Below, piece by piece: positions 39,670 to 53,800 of a DNA stretch of 64,000 bases. The DNA comes from Euwallacea fornicatus (taxonomy: Eukaryota; Arthropoda; Insecta; Coleoptera; Curculionidae). How positions within the stretch are numbered: position 1 is the stretch's first letter; every line of letters begins with the position of its first letter. Position numbers and translations under genes: made by a program. Below the pieces are notes generated by a model. The model was not told the DNA's origin and did not search any database. It saw only the letters and a list, made by a program, of their open reading frames with translations. The stretch is from assembly GCF_040115645.1 (NCBI RefSeq), contig NW_027096086.1:94055-158054 (forward strand), written 5' to 3'.

Positions 39670-41210
39670 TGCTTAAGTCCATCTGGGTGAGTTTTCTAGA
39701 AACCGAGTAATTTATGTGCTCAAACACACATCTTTCGTGACTTTTCAAGTTTTGAACCTCCGTAACTTCGGCAAATTATCTCCAAATACCTTCAAAATTT
39801 GACCACAGAATCACCTCGGCGAGCTCTTTAACATGACTAATAAGGTTCACTTTATCTTGGTGAGTTTTCTAGAAACCGAGTAATTTATGTGCTCAAACAC
39901 ACATCTTTCGTGACTTTTCAAGCTTTGAACCTCCGTAACTTCGGCAAATTATCTCCAAATACCTTCAAAATTTGACCACAGAATGACCTCGACGAGATAT
40001 TTAACATGACTAATAAGGTTCACTCTATCTTGGTGAGTTTTCTAGAAACCGAGTAATATATGTGCTCAAACACACATCTTTCGTGACTTTTCAAGCTTTG
40101 AACCTTCGTAACTTCGGCAAATTATCTCCAAATACCTTCAAAATTTGACCACAGAATGACCTCGACGAGCTCTTTAACATGACTAATAAGGTTCACTCTA
40201 TCTTAGTGAGTTTTCTAGAAACCGAGAAATTTATGTGCTCAAACACACATCTTTCGTGACTTTTCAAGCTTTGAACCTTCGTAACTTCGGCAAATTATCT
40301 CCAAATACCTTCAAAATTTGACCACAGAATGACATCGACTAGCTCTTTAACATGACTAGTAAGGTTCACTCTATCTTAGAGAGTTTTCTAGAAACCGAGT
40401 AATTGATTTGCTCAAACACACATCTTTCGTGACTTTTCAAGATTTGAACCTCCGTAGCTTCGGCAAATGTGCTTCAAATACCTTCAAAATTTGACCACAG
40501 AATCACCTCGACGAGCTCTTTAACATGACTAATAAGGTTCACTTTATCTTGGTGAGTTTTCTAGAAACCGAGTAATTTATGTGCTCAAACACACATCTTT
40601 CGTGACTTTTCAAGCTTTGAACCTCCGTAACTTCGGCAAATTATCTCCAAATACCTTCAAAATTTGACCACAGAATGACATCGACTAGCTCTTTAACAAG
40701 ACTAGTAAGGTTCACTCTATCTTAGTGAGTTTTCTAGAAACCGAGTAATTGATGTGCTCAAACACACATCTTTCGTGACTTTTCAAGATTTGAACCTCCG
40801 TAGCATCGGCAAATGTGCTTCAAATACCTTCAAAATTTGACCACAGAATCACCTCGACGAGCTCTTTAACATGACTAATAATGCTTAAGTCCATCTGGGT
40901 GAGTTTTCTAGAAACCGAGTAATTTATGTGCTCAAACACACATCTTTCGTGACTTTTCAAGCTTTGAACCTCCGTAACTTCGGCAAATTATCTCCAAATA
41001 CCTTCAAAATTTGACCACAGAATGACCTCGACGAGCTCTTTAACATGCCTAATAAGGCTCACTCTATCTTGGTAAGTTTTCTAGAAACCGAGTAATATAT
41101 GTGCTCAAACACACATCTTTCGTGACTTTTCAAGCTTTGAACCTCCGTAACTTCGGCAAATTATCTCCAAATACCTTCAAAATTTGACCACAGAATGACA
41201 TCGACTAGCT
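37830..41210 (+). repeat. Super-unit segment B1 (partner 50822-54549)
   Basis: It matches downstream at offsets 12992 (37941/50933), then 13165 (39166/52331), then 13339 (41056/54395). The two steps of 173 and 174 bp show that the downstream copy has gained one G-class monomer near 51970-52142 and one K-class monomer near 53345-53520. Confidence 0.86.
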
Positions 41211-41228
41211 CTTTAACATGACTAGTAA
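40363..41228 (+). repeat. 5-monomer block of 866 bp, copy 1
   Basis: It starts with the actagtaagg/cttagagag/gatttgctc monomer. It also contains aacaagactag, tagcatcgg and ggctcactctatcttggtaag. It is repeated in tandem at 41229. Confidence 0.84.
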
Positions 41229-41915
41229 GGTTCACTCTATCTTAGAGAGTTTTCTAGAAACCGAGTAATTGATTTGCTCAAACACACATCTTTCGTGACT
41301 TTTCAAGATTTGAACCTCCGTAGCTTCGGCAAATGTGCTTCAAATACCTTCAAAATTTGACCACAGAATCACCTCGACGAGCTCTTTAACATGACTAATA
41401 AGGTTCACTTTATCTTGGTGAGTTTTCTAGAAACCGAGTAATTTATGTGCTCAAACACACATCTTTCGTGACTTTTCAAGCTTTGAACCTCCGTAACTTC
41501 GGCAAATTATCTCCAAATACCTTCAAAATTTGACCACAGAATGACATCGACTAGCTCTTTAACAAGACTAGTAAGGTTCACTCTATCTTAGTGAGTTTTC
41601 TAGAAACCGAGTAATTGATGTGCTCAAACACACATCTTTCGTGACTTTTCAAGATTTGAACCTCCGTAGCATCGGCAAATGTGCTTCAAATACCTTCAAA
41701 ATTTGACCACAGAATCACCTCGACGAGCTCTTTAACATGACTAATAATGCTTAAGTCCATCTGGGTGAGTTTTCTAGAAACCGAGTAATTTATGTGCTCA
41801 AACACACATCTTTCGTGACTTTTCAAGCTTTGAACCTCCGTAACTTCGGCAAATTATCTCCAAATACCTTCAAAATTTGACCACAGAATGACCTCGACGA
41901 GCTCTTTAACATGAC
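41229..41915 (+). repeat. 5-monomer block, copy 2, first four monomers
   Basis: The same order as 40363-41049 with all rare variants kept. The fifth monomer (ggctcac) is missing, and plain K units follow. The 54-58 kb relatives have only a single copy of this block, so the tandem is local. Confidence 0.82.
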
Positions 41916-42095
41916 TAATAATGCTTAAGTCCATCTGGGTGAGTTTTCTAGAAACCGAGTAATTTATGTGCTCAAACACACATCTTTCGTGACTTTTCAA
42001 GCTTTGAACCTCCGTAACTTCGGCAAATTATCTCCAAATACCTTCAAAATTTGACCACAGAATCACCTCGACGAGCTCTTTAACATGACTAATAA

Positions 42096-43100
42096 TGCTT
42101 AAGTCCATCTGGGTGAGTTTTCTAGAAACCGAGTAATTTATGTGCTCAAACACACATCTTTCGTGACTTTTCAAGCTTTGAACCTCCGTAACTTCGGCAA
42201 ATTATCTCCAAATACCTTCAAAATTTGACCACAGAATGACCTCGACGAGCTCTTTAACATGACTAATAATGCTTAAGTCCATCTGGGTGAGTTTTCTAGA
42301 AACCGAGTAATTTATGTGCTCAAACACACATCTTTCGTGACTTTTCAAGCTTTGAACCTCCGTAACTTCGGCAAATTATCTCCAAATACCTTCAAAATTT
42401 GACCACAGAATGACCTCGACGAGCTATTTAACATGACTAATAAGGTTCACTCTATCTTGGTGAGTTTTCTAGAAACCGAGTAATTTATGTGCTCAAACAC
42501 ACATCTTTCGTGACTTTTCAAGCTTTGAACCTCCGTAACTTCGGCAAATTATCTCCAAATACCTTCAAAATTTGACGACAGAATGACCTCGACGAGCTCT
42601 TTAACATGACTAATAATGCTTAAGTCCATCTGGGTGAGTTTTCTAGAAACCGAGTAATATATGTGCTTAAACACACATCTTTCGTGACTTTTCAAGCTTT
42701 GAACCTCCGTAACTTCGGCAAATTATCTCCAAATACCTTCAAAATTTGACCACAGAATGACCTCGACGAGCTATTTAACATGACTAATAAGGTTCACTCT
42801 ATCTTGGTGAGTTTTCTAGAAACCGAGTAATTTATGTGCTCAAACACACATCTTTCGTGACTTTTCAAGCTTTGAACCTCCGTAACTTCGGCAAATTATC
42901 TCCAAATACCTTCAAAATTTGACCACAGAATGACCTCGACGAGCTCTTTAACATGACTAATAATGCTTAAGTCCATCTGGGTGAGTTTTCTAGAAACCGA
43001 GTAATTTATGTGCTCAAACACACATCTTTCGTGACTTTTCAAGATTTGAACCTCCGTAGCTTCGGCAAATTATCTCCAAATACCTTCAAAATTTGACCAC
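42096..43100 (+). repeat. 6-monomer block repeated at 44349-45353
   Basis: Rare markers gacgacagaatg and gtgcttaaacac (42665 and 44918) are 2253 bp apart, which is 13 monomers with four of the 174-bp class. The copies part where one has gagatattt and the other gagctcttt. Confidence 0.84.
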
Positions 43101-44348
43101 AGAATGACCTCGACGAGATATTTAACATGACTAATAAGGTTCACTCTATCTTGGTGAGTTTTCTAGAAACCGAGTAATTTATGTGCTCAAACACACATCT
43201 TTCGTGACTTTTCAAGCTTTGAACCTCCGTAACTTCGGCAAATTATCTCCAAATACCTTCAAAATTTGACCACAGAATCACCTCGACGAGCTCTTTAACA
43301 TGACTAATAAGGTTCACTTTATCTTGGTGAGTTTTCTAGAAACCGAGTAATTTATGTGCTCAAACACACATCTTTCGTGACTTTTCAAGCTTTGAACCTC
43401 CGTAACTTCGGCAAATTATCTCCAAATACCTTCAAAATTTGACCACAGAATGACCTCGACGAGCTATTTAACATGACTAATAAGGTTCACTCTATCTTGG
43501 TGAGTTTTCTAGAAACCGAGTAATTTATGTGCTCAAACACACATCTTTCGTGACTTTTCAAGCTTTGAACCTCCGTAACTTCGGCAAATGTGCTTCAAAT
43601 ACCTTCAAAATTTGACCACAGAATCACCTCGACGAGCTCTTTAACATGACTAATAAGGTTCACTTTATCTTGGTGAGTTTTCTAGAAACCGAGTAATTGA
43701 TGTGCTCAAACACACAACTTTCGTGACTTTTCAAGCTTTGAACCTCCGTAACTTCGGCAAATTATCTCCAAATACCTTCAAAATTTGACCACAGAATGAC
43801 CTCGACGAGCTCTTTAACATGCCTAATAAGGTTTACTTTATCTTGGTGAGTTTTCTAGAAACCGAGTAATTTATGTGCTCAAACACACATCTTTCGTGAC
43901 TTTTCAAGCTTTGAACCTCCGTAACTTCGGCAAATTATCTCCAAATACCTTCAAAATTTGACCACTGAATGACCTCGACGAGCTATTTAACATGACTAAT
44001 AAGGTTCACTCTATCTTGGTGAGTTTTCTAGAAACCGAGTAATATATGTGCTCAAACACACATCTTTCGTGACTTTGCAAGCTTTGAACCTCCGTAACTT
44101 CGGCAAATTATCTCCAAATACCTTCAAAATTTGACCACAGAATGACCACGACGAGCTATTTAACATGACTAATAAGGTTCACTCTATCTTGGTGAGTTTT
44201 CTAGAAACCGAGTAATTTATGTGCTCAAACACACATCTTTCGTGACTTTTCAAGCTTTGAACCTCCGTAACTTCGGCAAATTATCTCCAAATACCTTCAA
44301 AATTTGACCACAGAATGACCTCGACGAGCTCTTTAACATGACTAATAA

Positions 44349-45353
44349 TGCTTAAGTCCATCTGGGTGAGTTTTCTAGAAACCGAGTAATTTATGTGCTC
44401 AAACACACATCTTTCGTGACTTTTCAAGCTTTGAACCTCCGTAACTTCGGCAAATTATCTCCAAATACCTTCAAAATTTGACCACAGAATGACCTCGACG
44501 AGCTCTTTAACATGACTAATAATGCTTAAGTCCATCTGGGTGAGTTTTCTAGAAACCGAGTAATTTATGTGCTCAAACACACATCTTTCGTGACTTTTCA
44601 AGCTTTGAACCTCCGTAACTTCGGCAAATTATCTCCAAATACCTTCAAAATTTGACCACAGAATGACCTCGACGAGCTATTTAACATGACTAATAAGGTT
44701 CACTCTATCTTGGTGAGTTTTCTAGAAACCGAGTAATTTATGTGCTCAAACACACATCTTTCGTGACTTTTCAAGCTTTGAACCTCCGTAACTTCGGCAA
44801 ATTATCTCCAAATACCTTCAAAATTTGACGACAGAATGACCTCGACGAGCTCTTTAACATGACTAATAATGCTTAAGTCCATCTGGGTGAGTTTTCTAGA
44901 AACCGAGTAATATATGTGCTTAAACACACATCTTTCGTGACTTTTCAAGCTTTGAACCTCCGTAACTTCGGCAAATTATCTCCAAATACCTTCAAAATTT
45001 GACCACAGAATGACCTCGACGAGCTATTTAACATGACTAATAAGGTTCACTCTATCTTGGTGAGTTTTCTAGAAACCGAGTAATTTATGTGCTCAAACAC
45101 ACATCTTTCGTGACTTTTCAAGCTTTGAACCTCCGTAACTTCGGCAAATTATCTCCAAATACCTTCAAAATTTGACCACAGAATGACCTCGACGAGCTCT
45201 TTAACATGACTAATAATGCTTAAGTCCATCTGGGTGAGTTTTCTAGAAACCGAGTAATTTATGTGCTCAAACACACATCTTTCGTGACTTTTCAAGATTT
45301 GAACCTCCGTAGCTTCGGCAAATTATCTCCAAATACCTTCAAAATTTGACCAC
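44349..45353 (+). repeat. Downstream copy of the 42096-43100 block
   Basis: It matches at a constant offset of 2253 bp (42270/44523, 42444/44697). No private change was noticed before the break point. Confidence 0.82.
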
Positions 45354-47000
45354 AGAATCACCTCGACGAGCTCTTTAACATGACTAATAAGGTTCACTTT
45401 ATCTTGGTGAGTTTTCTAGAAACCGAGTAATTTATGTGCTCAAACACACATCTTTCGTGACTTTTCAAGCTTTGAACCTCCGTAACTTCGGCAAATTATC
45501 TCCAAATACCTTCAAAATTTGACCACAGAATGACCTCGACGAGCTATTTAACATGACTAATAAGGTTCACTCTATCTTGGTGAGTTTTCTAGAAACCGAG
45601 TAATTTATGTGCTCAAACACACATCTTTCGTGACTTTTCAAGCTTTGAACCTCCGTAACTTCGGCAAATTATCTCCAAATACCTTCAAAATTTGACCACA
45701 GAATGATCTCGACGAGCTATTTAACATGACTAATAAGGTTCACTCTATCTTGGTGAGTTTTCTAGAAACCGAGTAATTTATGTGCTCAAACACACATCTT
45801 TCGTGACTTTTCAAGCTTTGAACCTCCGTAACTTCGGCAAATTATCTCCAAATACCTTCAAAATTTGACCACAGAATGACCTCGACGAGCTATTTAACAT
45901 GACTAATAAGGTTCACTCTATCTTGGTGAGTTTTCTAGAAACCGAGTAATTTATGTGCTCAAACACACATCTTTCGTGACTTTTCAAGCTTTGAACCTCC
46001 GTAACTTCGGCAAATTATCTCCAAATACCTTCAAAATTTGACCACAGTATGACCTCGACGAGCTCTTTAACATGACTAATAATGCTTAAGTCCATCTGGG
46101 TGAGTTTTCTAGAAACCGAGTAATTGATGTGCTCAAACACACATCTTTCGTGACTTTTCAAGCTTTGAACCTTCGTAACTTCGGCAAATTATCTACAAAT
46201 ACCTTCAAAATTTGACCACAGAATGACATCGACTAGCTCTTTAACATGACTAATAAAGTTCACTCTATCTTAGAGAGTTTTCTAGAAACCGAGTAATTGA
46301 TGTGCTCAAACACACATCTTTCGTGACTTTTCAAGATTTGAACCTCCGTAGCTTCGGCAAATGTGCTTCAAATACCTTCAAAATTTGACCACAGAATCAC
46401 CTCGACGAGCTCTTTAACATGACTAATAAGGTTCACTTTATCTTGGTGAGTTTTCTAGAAACCGAGTAATTTATGTGCTCAAACACACATCTTTCGTGAC
46501 TTTTCAAGCTTTGAACCTCCGTAACTTCGGCAAATTATCTCCAAATACCTTCAAAATTTGACCACAGAATCACCTCGACGAGCTCTTTAACATGACTAAT
46601 AAGGTTCACTTTATCTTGGTGAGTTTTCTAGAAACCGAGTAATTTATGTGCTCAAACACACATCTTTCGTGACTTTTCAAGCTTTGAACCTCCGTAACTT
46701 CGGCAAATTATCTCCAAATACCTTCAAAATTTGACCACAGAATGACCTCGACGAGCTATTTAACATGACTAATAAGGTTCACTCTATCTTGGTGAGTTTT
46801 CTAGAAACCGAGTAATTTATGTGCTCAAACACACATCTTTCGTGACTTTTCAAGCTTTGAACCTCCGTAACTTCGGCAAATTATCTCCAAATACCTTCAA
46901 AATTTGACCACAGAATCACCTCGACGAGCTCTTAGACATGACTAATAAGGTTCACTCTATCTTGGTGAGTTTTCTAGAAACCGAGTAATTTATGTGCTCA
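45260..47000 (+). repeat. Super-unit segment C1 (partner about 62400-64000)
   Basis: It is matched by gaatgatctc, acagtatgacc, ctacaaatac and taaagttcac/cttagagag. The offset is 17148 at 45564/62712, 17147 at 46046/63193 and 17322 at 46258/63580. The small steps equal a one-base deletion, an inserted K monomer and a one-base insertion in the downstream copy. Confidence 0.84.
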
Positions 47001-48858
47001 AACACACATCTTTCGTGACTTTTCAAGCTTTGAACCTCCGTAACTTCGGCAAATTATCTCCAAATACCTTCAAAATTTGACCACAGAATCACCTCGACGA
47101 GCTCTTTAACATGACTAATAAGGTTCACTTTATCTTGGTGAGTTTTCTAGAAACCGAGTAATTTATGTGCTCAAACACACATCTTTCGTGACTTTTCAAG
47201 CTTTGAACCTTCGTAACTTCGGCAAATTATCTCCAAATACCTTCAAAATTTGACCACAGAATGACATCGACTAGCTCTTTAACATGACTAATAAGGTTCA
47301 CTCTATCTTAGAGAGTTTTCTAGAAACCGAGTAATTGATGTGCTCAAACACACATCTTTCGTGACTTTTCAAGATTTGAACCTCCGTAGCTTCGGCAAAT
47401 GTGCTTCAAATACCTTCAAAATTTGACCACAGAATCACCTCGACGAGCTCTTTAACATGACTAATAAGGTTCACTTTATCTTGGTGAGTTTTCTAGAAAC
47501 CGAGTAATTTATGTGCTCAAACACACATCTTTCGTGACTTTTCAAGCTTTGAACCTACGTAATTTCGGCAAATTATCTCCAAATACCTTCAAAATTTGAC
47601 CACAGAATGACCTCGACGAGCTATTTAACATGACTAATAAGGTTCACTCTATCTTGGTGAGTTTTCTAGAAACCGAGTAATTTATGTGCTCAAACACACA
47701 TCTTTCGTGACTTTTCAAGCTTTGAACCTTCGTAACTTCGGCAAATTATCTCCAAATACCTTCAAAATTTGACCACAGAATGACATCGACTAGCTCTTTA
47801 ACATGACTCATAAAGTTCACTCTATCTTAGAGAGTTTTCTAGAAACCGAGTAATTGATGTGCTCAAACACACATCTTTCGTGACTTTTCAAGATTTGAAC
47901 CTCCGTAGCTTCGGCAAATGTGCTTCAAATACCTTCAAAATTTGACCACAGAATCACCTCGACGAGCTCTTTAACATGACTAATAAGGTTCACTTTATCT
48001 TGGTGAGTTTTCTAGAAACCGAGTAATTTATGTGCTCAAACACACATCTTTCGTGACTTTTCAAGCTTTGAACCTCCGTAACTTCGGCAAATTATCTCCA
48101 AATACCTTCAAAATTTGACCACAGAATCACCTCGACGAGCTCTTTAACATGACTGATAAGGTTCACTTTATCTTGGTGAGTTTTCTAGAAACCGAGTAAT
48201 TTATGTGCTCAAACACACATCTTTCGTGACTTTTCAAGCTTTGAACCTCCGTAACTTCGGCAAATTATCTCCAAATACCTTCAAAATTTGACCACAGAAT
48301 GACCTCGACGAGCTATTTAACATGACTAATAAGGTTCACTCTATCTTGGTGAGTTTTCTAGAAACCGAGTAATTGATGTGCTCAAACACACATCTTTCGT
48401 GACTTTTCAAGATTTGAACCTCCGTAGCTTCGGCAAATGTGCTTCAAATACCTTCAAAATTTGACCACAGAATCACCTCGACGAGCTCTTTAACATGACT
48501 AATAAGGTTCACTTTATCTTGGTGAGTTTTCTAGAAACCGAGTAATTTATGTGCTCAAACACACATCTTTCGTGACTTTTCAAGCTTTGAACCTACGTAA
48601 TTTCGGCAAATTATCTCCAAATACCTTCAAAATTTGACCACAGAATGACCTCGACGAGCTCTTTAACATGACTAATAATGCTTAAGTCCATCTGGGTGAG
48701 TTTTCTAGAAACCGAGTAATTTATGTGCTCAAACACACATCTTTCGTGACTTTTCAAGATTTGAACCTCCGTAGCTTCGGCAAATGTGCTTCAATTACCT
48801 TCAAAATTTGACCACAGAATCACCTCGACGGGCTCTTTAACATGACTAATAAGGTTCA
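47000..48858 (+). repeat. Mixed stretch before the second super-unit
   Basis: About 11 monomers, with three cttagagag/caagatttg or gatgtg/caagatttg units (near 47300, 47830, 48360) alternating with plain G units. The change cctacgtaatttcgg occurs at about 47552 and 48592 only, about six monomers apart, and marks a local duplication. A single actcataaag change lies near 47810. Confidence 0.72.
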
Positions 48859-50758
48859 CTCTATCTTGGTGAGTTTTCTAGAAACCGAGTAATTTATGTG
48901 CTCAAACACACATCTTTCGTGACTTTTCAAGATTTGAACCTCCGTAGCTTCGGCAAATGTGCTTCAATTACCTTCAAAATTTGACCACAGAATCACCTCG
49001 ACGGGCTCTTTAACATGACTAATAAGGTTCACTCTATCTTGGTGAGTTTTCTAGAAACCGAGTAATTTATGTGCTCAAACACACATCTTTCGTGACTTTT
49101 CAAGCTTTGAACCTCCGTAACTTCGGCAAATTATCTCCAAATACCTTCAAAATTTGACCACAGAATGACATCGACTAGCTCTTTAACATGACTAATAAGG
49201 TTCACTCTATCTTAGTGAGTTTTCTAGAAACCGAGTAATTTATGTGCTCAAACACACATCCTTCGTGACTTTTCATGCATTGAACCTCTGTAACTTCGGC
49301 AAATTATCTCCAAATACCTTCAAAATTTGACCACAGAATCACCACGACGAGCTCTTTAACATAACTAATAATGCTTATGTCCATCTGGGTGAGTTTTCTA
49401 GAAACCGAGTAATTGATTTGCTCAAACACACATCTTTCGTGACTTTTCAAGTTTTGAACCTCCGTAACTTCGACAAATCATCTCCAAATACCTTCAAAAT
49501 TTGACCACAGAATGACCTCGACGAGCTCTTTAACATGACTAATAATGCTTAAGTCCATCTGGGTGAGTTTTCTAGAAACCGAGTAATTTATGTGCTCAAA
49601 CACACATCTTTCGTGACTTTTCAAGATTTGAACCTCCGTAGCTTCGGCAAATGTGCTTCAATTACCTTCAAAATTTGACCACAGAATCACCTCGACGGGC
49701 TCTTTAACATGACTAATAAGGTTCACTCTATCTTGGTGAGTTTTCTAGAAACCGAGTAATTTATGTGCTCAAACACACATCTTTCGTGACTTTTCAAGAT
49801 TTGAACCTCCGTAGCTTCGGCAAATGTGCTTCAAATACCTTCAAAATTTGACCACAGAATGACCTCGACGAGCTATTTAACATGACTAATAAGGTTCACT
49901 CTATCTTGGTGAGTTTTCTAGAAACCGAGTAATTTATGTGCTCAAACACACATCTTTCGTGACTTTTCAAGTTTTGAACCTCCGTAACTTCGACAAATTA
50001 TCTCCAAATACCTTCAAAATTTGACCACAGAATGACCTCGACGAGCTCTTTAACATGACTAATAATGCTTAAGTCCATCTGGGTGAGTTTTCTAGAAACC
50101 GAGTAATTTATGTGCTCAAACACACATCTTTCGTGACTTTTCAAGATTTGAACCTCCGTAGCTTCGGCAAATGTGCTTCAATTACCTTCAAAATTTGACC
50201 ACAGAATCACCTCGACGGGCTCTTTAACATGACTAATAAGGTTCACTCTATCTTGGTGAGTTTTCTAGAAACCGAGTAATTTATGTGCTCAAACACACAT
50301 CTTTCGTGACTTTTCAAGATTTGAACCTCCGTAGCTTCGGCAAATGTGCTTCAAATACCTTCAAAATTTGACCACAGAATGACCTCGACGAGCTATTTAA
50401 CATGACTAATAAGGTTCACTCTATCTTGGTGAGTTTTCTAGAAACCGAGTAATTTATGTGCTCAAACACACATCTTTCGTGACTTTTCAAGTTTTGAACC
50501 TCCGTAACTTCGACAAATTATCTCCAAATACCTTCAAAATTTGACCACAGAATGACCTCGACGAGCTCTTTAACATGACTAATAAGGTTCACTTTATCTT
50601 GGTGAGTTTTCTAGAAACCGAGTAATTTATGTGCTCAAACACTTATCTTTCGTGACTTTTCAAGCTTTGAACCTCCGTAACTTCGGCAAATTATCTCCAA
50701 ATACCTTCAAAATTTGACCACAGAATCACCACGACGAGCTCTTTAACATAACTAATAA
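48859..50758 (+). repeat. Super-unit segment A2 (partner 32930-34829)
   Basis: It shows the same monomer order as A1. Private changes are gatttgctc and cgacaaatcat near 49430-49490 and tgcttatgccc near 50760. Confidence 0.85.
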
Positions 50759-50821
50759 TGCTTATGCCCATCTGGGTGAGTTTTCTAGAAACCGAGTAAT
50801 TGATGTGCTCAAACACACATC

Positions 50822-53800
50822 TTTCGTGACTTTTCAAGCTTTGAACCTCCGTAACTTCGGCAAATGTGCTTCAAATACCTTCAAAATTTGACCACAGAAT
50901 CACCTCGACGAGCTCTTTAACATGACTAATAAGGTTCACTTTATCTTGGTGAGTTTTCTAGAAACCGAGTAATTTATGTGCTCAAACACACATCTTTCGT
51001 GACTTTTCAAGCTTTGAACCTCCGTAACTTCGGCAAATTATCTCCAAATACCTTCAAAATTTGACCACAGAATGACCTCGACGAGCTATTTAACATGACT
51101 AATAAGGTTCACTCTATCTTGGTGAGTTTTCTAGAAACCGAGTAATATATGTGCTCAAACACACATCTTTCGTGACTTTTCAAGCTTTGAACCTCCGTAA
51201 CTTCGGCAAATTATCTCCAAATACCTTCAAAATTTGACCACAGAATGACCTCGACGAGCTCTTTAACATGACTAATAAGGTTCACTTTATCTTGGTGAGT
51301 TTTCTAGAAACCGAGTAATATATGTGCTCAAACACACATCTTTCGTGACTTTTCAAGCTTTGAACCTTCGTAACTTCGGCAAATTATCTCCAAATACCTT
51401 CAAAATTTGACCACAGAATCACCACGACGAGCTCTTTAACATGACTAATAAGGTTCACTCTATCTTAGTGAGTTTTCTAGAAACCGAGTAATTTATGTGC
51501 TCAAACACACATCTTTCGTGACTTTTCAAGCTTTGAACCTCCGTAACTTCGGCAAGTTATCTCCAAATACCTTCAAAATTTGAACACAGAATGACCTCGA
51601 CGAGCTATTTAACATGACTAATAAGGTTCACTCTATCTTGGTGATTTTCTAGAAACTGAGTAATTTATGTGCACAAACACACATCTTTCGTGACTTTTCA
51701 AGCTTTGAACCTCCGTAACTTCGGCAAATGTGCTTCAAATACCTTCAAAATTTGACCACAGAATCACCTCGACGAGCTCTTTAACATGACTAATAAGGTT
51801 CACTTTATCTTGGTGAGTTTTCTAGAAACCGAGTAATTTATGTGCTCAAACACACATCTTTCGTGACTTTTCAAGCTTTGAACCTCCGTAACTTCGGCAA
51901 ATAATCTCCAAATACCTTCAAAATTTGACCACAGAATGACCTCGACGAGCTATTTAACATGACTAATAAGGTTCACTCTATCTTGGTGAGTTTTCTAGAA
52001 ACCGAGTAATATATGTGCTCAAACACACATCTTTCGTGACTTTTCAAGCTTTGAACCTCCGTAACTTCGGCAAGTTATCTCCAAATACCTTCAAAATTTG
52101 AACACAGAATGACCTCGACGAGCTCTTTAACATGACTAATAAGGTTCACTCTATCTTGGTGAGTTTTCTAGAAACCGAGTAATATATGTGCTCAAACACA
52201 CATCTTTCGTGACTTTTCAAGCTTTGAACCTCCGTAACTTCGGCAAATTATCTCCAAATACCTTCAAAATTTGACCACAGAATGACCTCGACGAGCTATT
52301 TAACATGACTAATAAGGTTCACTCTATCTTGGTGATTTTCTAGAAACCGAGTAATTTATGTGCACAAACACACATCTTTCGTGACTTTTCAAGCTTTGAA
52401 CCTCCGTAACATCGGCAAATTATCTCCAAATACCTTCAAAATTTGACCACAGAATCACCACGACGAGCTCTTTAACATAACTAATAATGCTTATGTCCAT
52501 CTGGGTGAGTTTTCTAGAAACCGAGTAATTGATGTGCTCAAACACACATCTTTCGTGACTTTTCAAGATTTGAACCTCCGTAGCTTCGGCAAATGTGCTT
52601 CAAATACCTTCAAAATTTGACCACAGAATCACCTCGACGAGCTCTTTAACATGACTAATAAGGTTCACTTTATCTTGGTGAGTTTTCTAGAAACCGAGTA
52701 ATTGATGTGCTCAAACACACATCTTTCGTGACTTTTCAAGCTTTGAACCTCCGTAACTTCGGCAAATTATCTCCAAATACCTTCAAAATTTGACCACAGA
52801 ATGACCTCGACGAGCTCTTTAACATGACTAATAATGCTTAAGTCCATCTGGGTGAGTTTTCTAGAAACCGAGTAATTTATGTGCTCAAACACACATCTTT
52901 CGTGACTTTTCAAGTTTTGAACCTCCGTAACTTCGGCAAATTATCTCCAAATACCTTCAAAATTTGACCACAGAATCACCTCGGCGAGCTCTTTAACATG
53001 ACTAATAAGGTTCACTTTATCTTGGTGAGTTTTCTAGAAACCGAGTAATTTATGTGCTCAAACACACATCTTTCGTGACTTTTCAAGCTTTGAACCTCCG
53101 TAACTTCGGCAAATTATCTCCAAATACCTTCAAAATTTGACCACAGAATGACCTCGACGAGATATTTAACATGACTAATAAGGTTCACTCTATCTTGGTG
53201 AGTTTTCTAGAAACCGAGTAATATATGTGCTCAAACACACATCTTTCGTGACTTTTCAAGCTTTGAACCTTCGTAACTTCGGCAAATTATCTACAAATAC
53301 CTTCAAAATTTGACCACAGAATCACCTCGACGAGCTCTTTAACATGACTAATAATGCTTAAGTCCATCTGGGTGAGTTTTCTAGAAACCGAGTAATTGAT
53401 GTGCTCAAACACACATCTTTCGTGACTTTTCAAGCTTTGAACCTTCGTAACTTCGGCAAATTATCTCCAAATACCTTCAAAATTTGACCACAGAATGACC
53501 TCGACGAGCTCTTTAACATGACTAATAAGGTTCACTCTATCTTAGTGAGTTTTCTAGAAACCGAGAAATTTATGTGCTCAAACACACATCTTTCGTGACT
53601 TTTCAAGCTTTGAACCTTCGTAACTTCGGCAAATTATCTCCAAATACCTTCAAAATTTGACCACAGAATGACATCGACTAGCTCTTTAACATGACTAGTA
53701 AGGTTCACTCTATCTTAGAGAGTTTTCTAGAAACCGAGTAATTGATTTGCTCAAACACACATCTTTCGTGACTTTTCAAGATTTGAACCTCCGTAGCTTC

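Noticed and set aside
46250..46262. AATAAA polyadenylation signal in taataaagttc monomers
   Set aside because: It arises from one G to A change in a few monomers (also near 13693, 47811, 63579), with no gene upstream.
47805..47812. TGACTCA, an AP-1-type site
   Set aside because: It is a single private substitution in one monomer (atgactcataa). One 7-mer in 64 kb is expected by chance.
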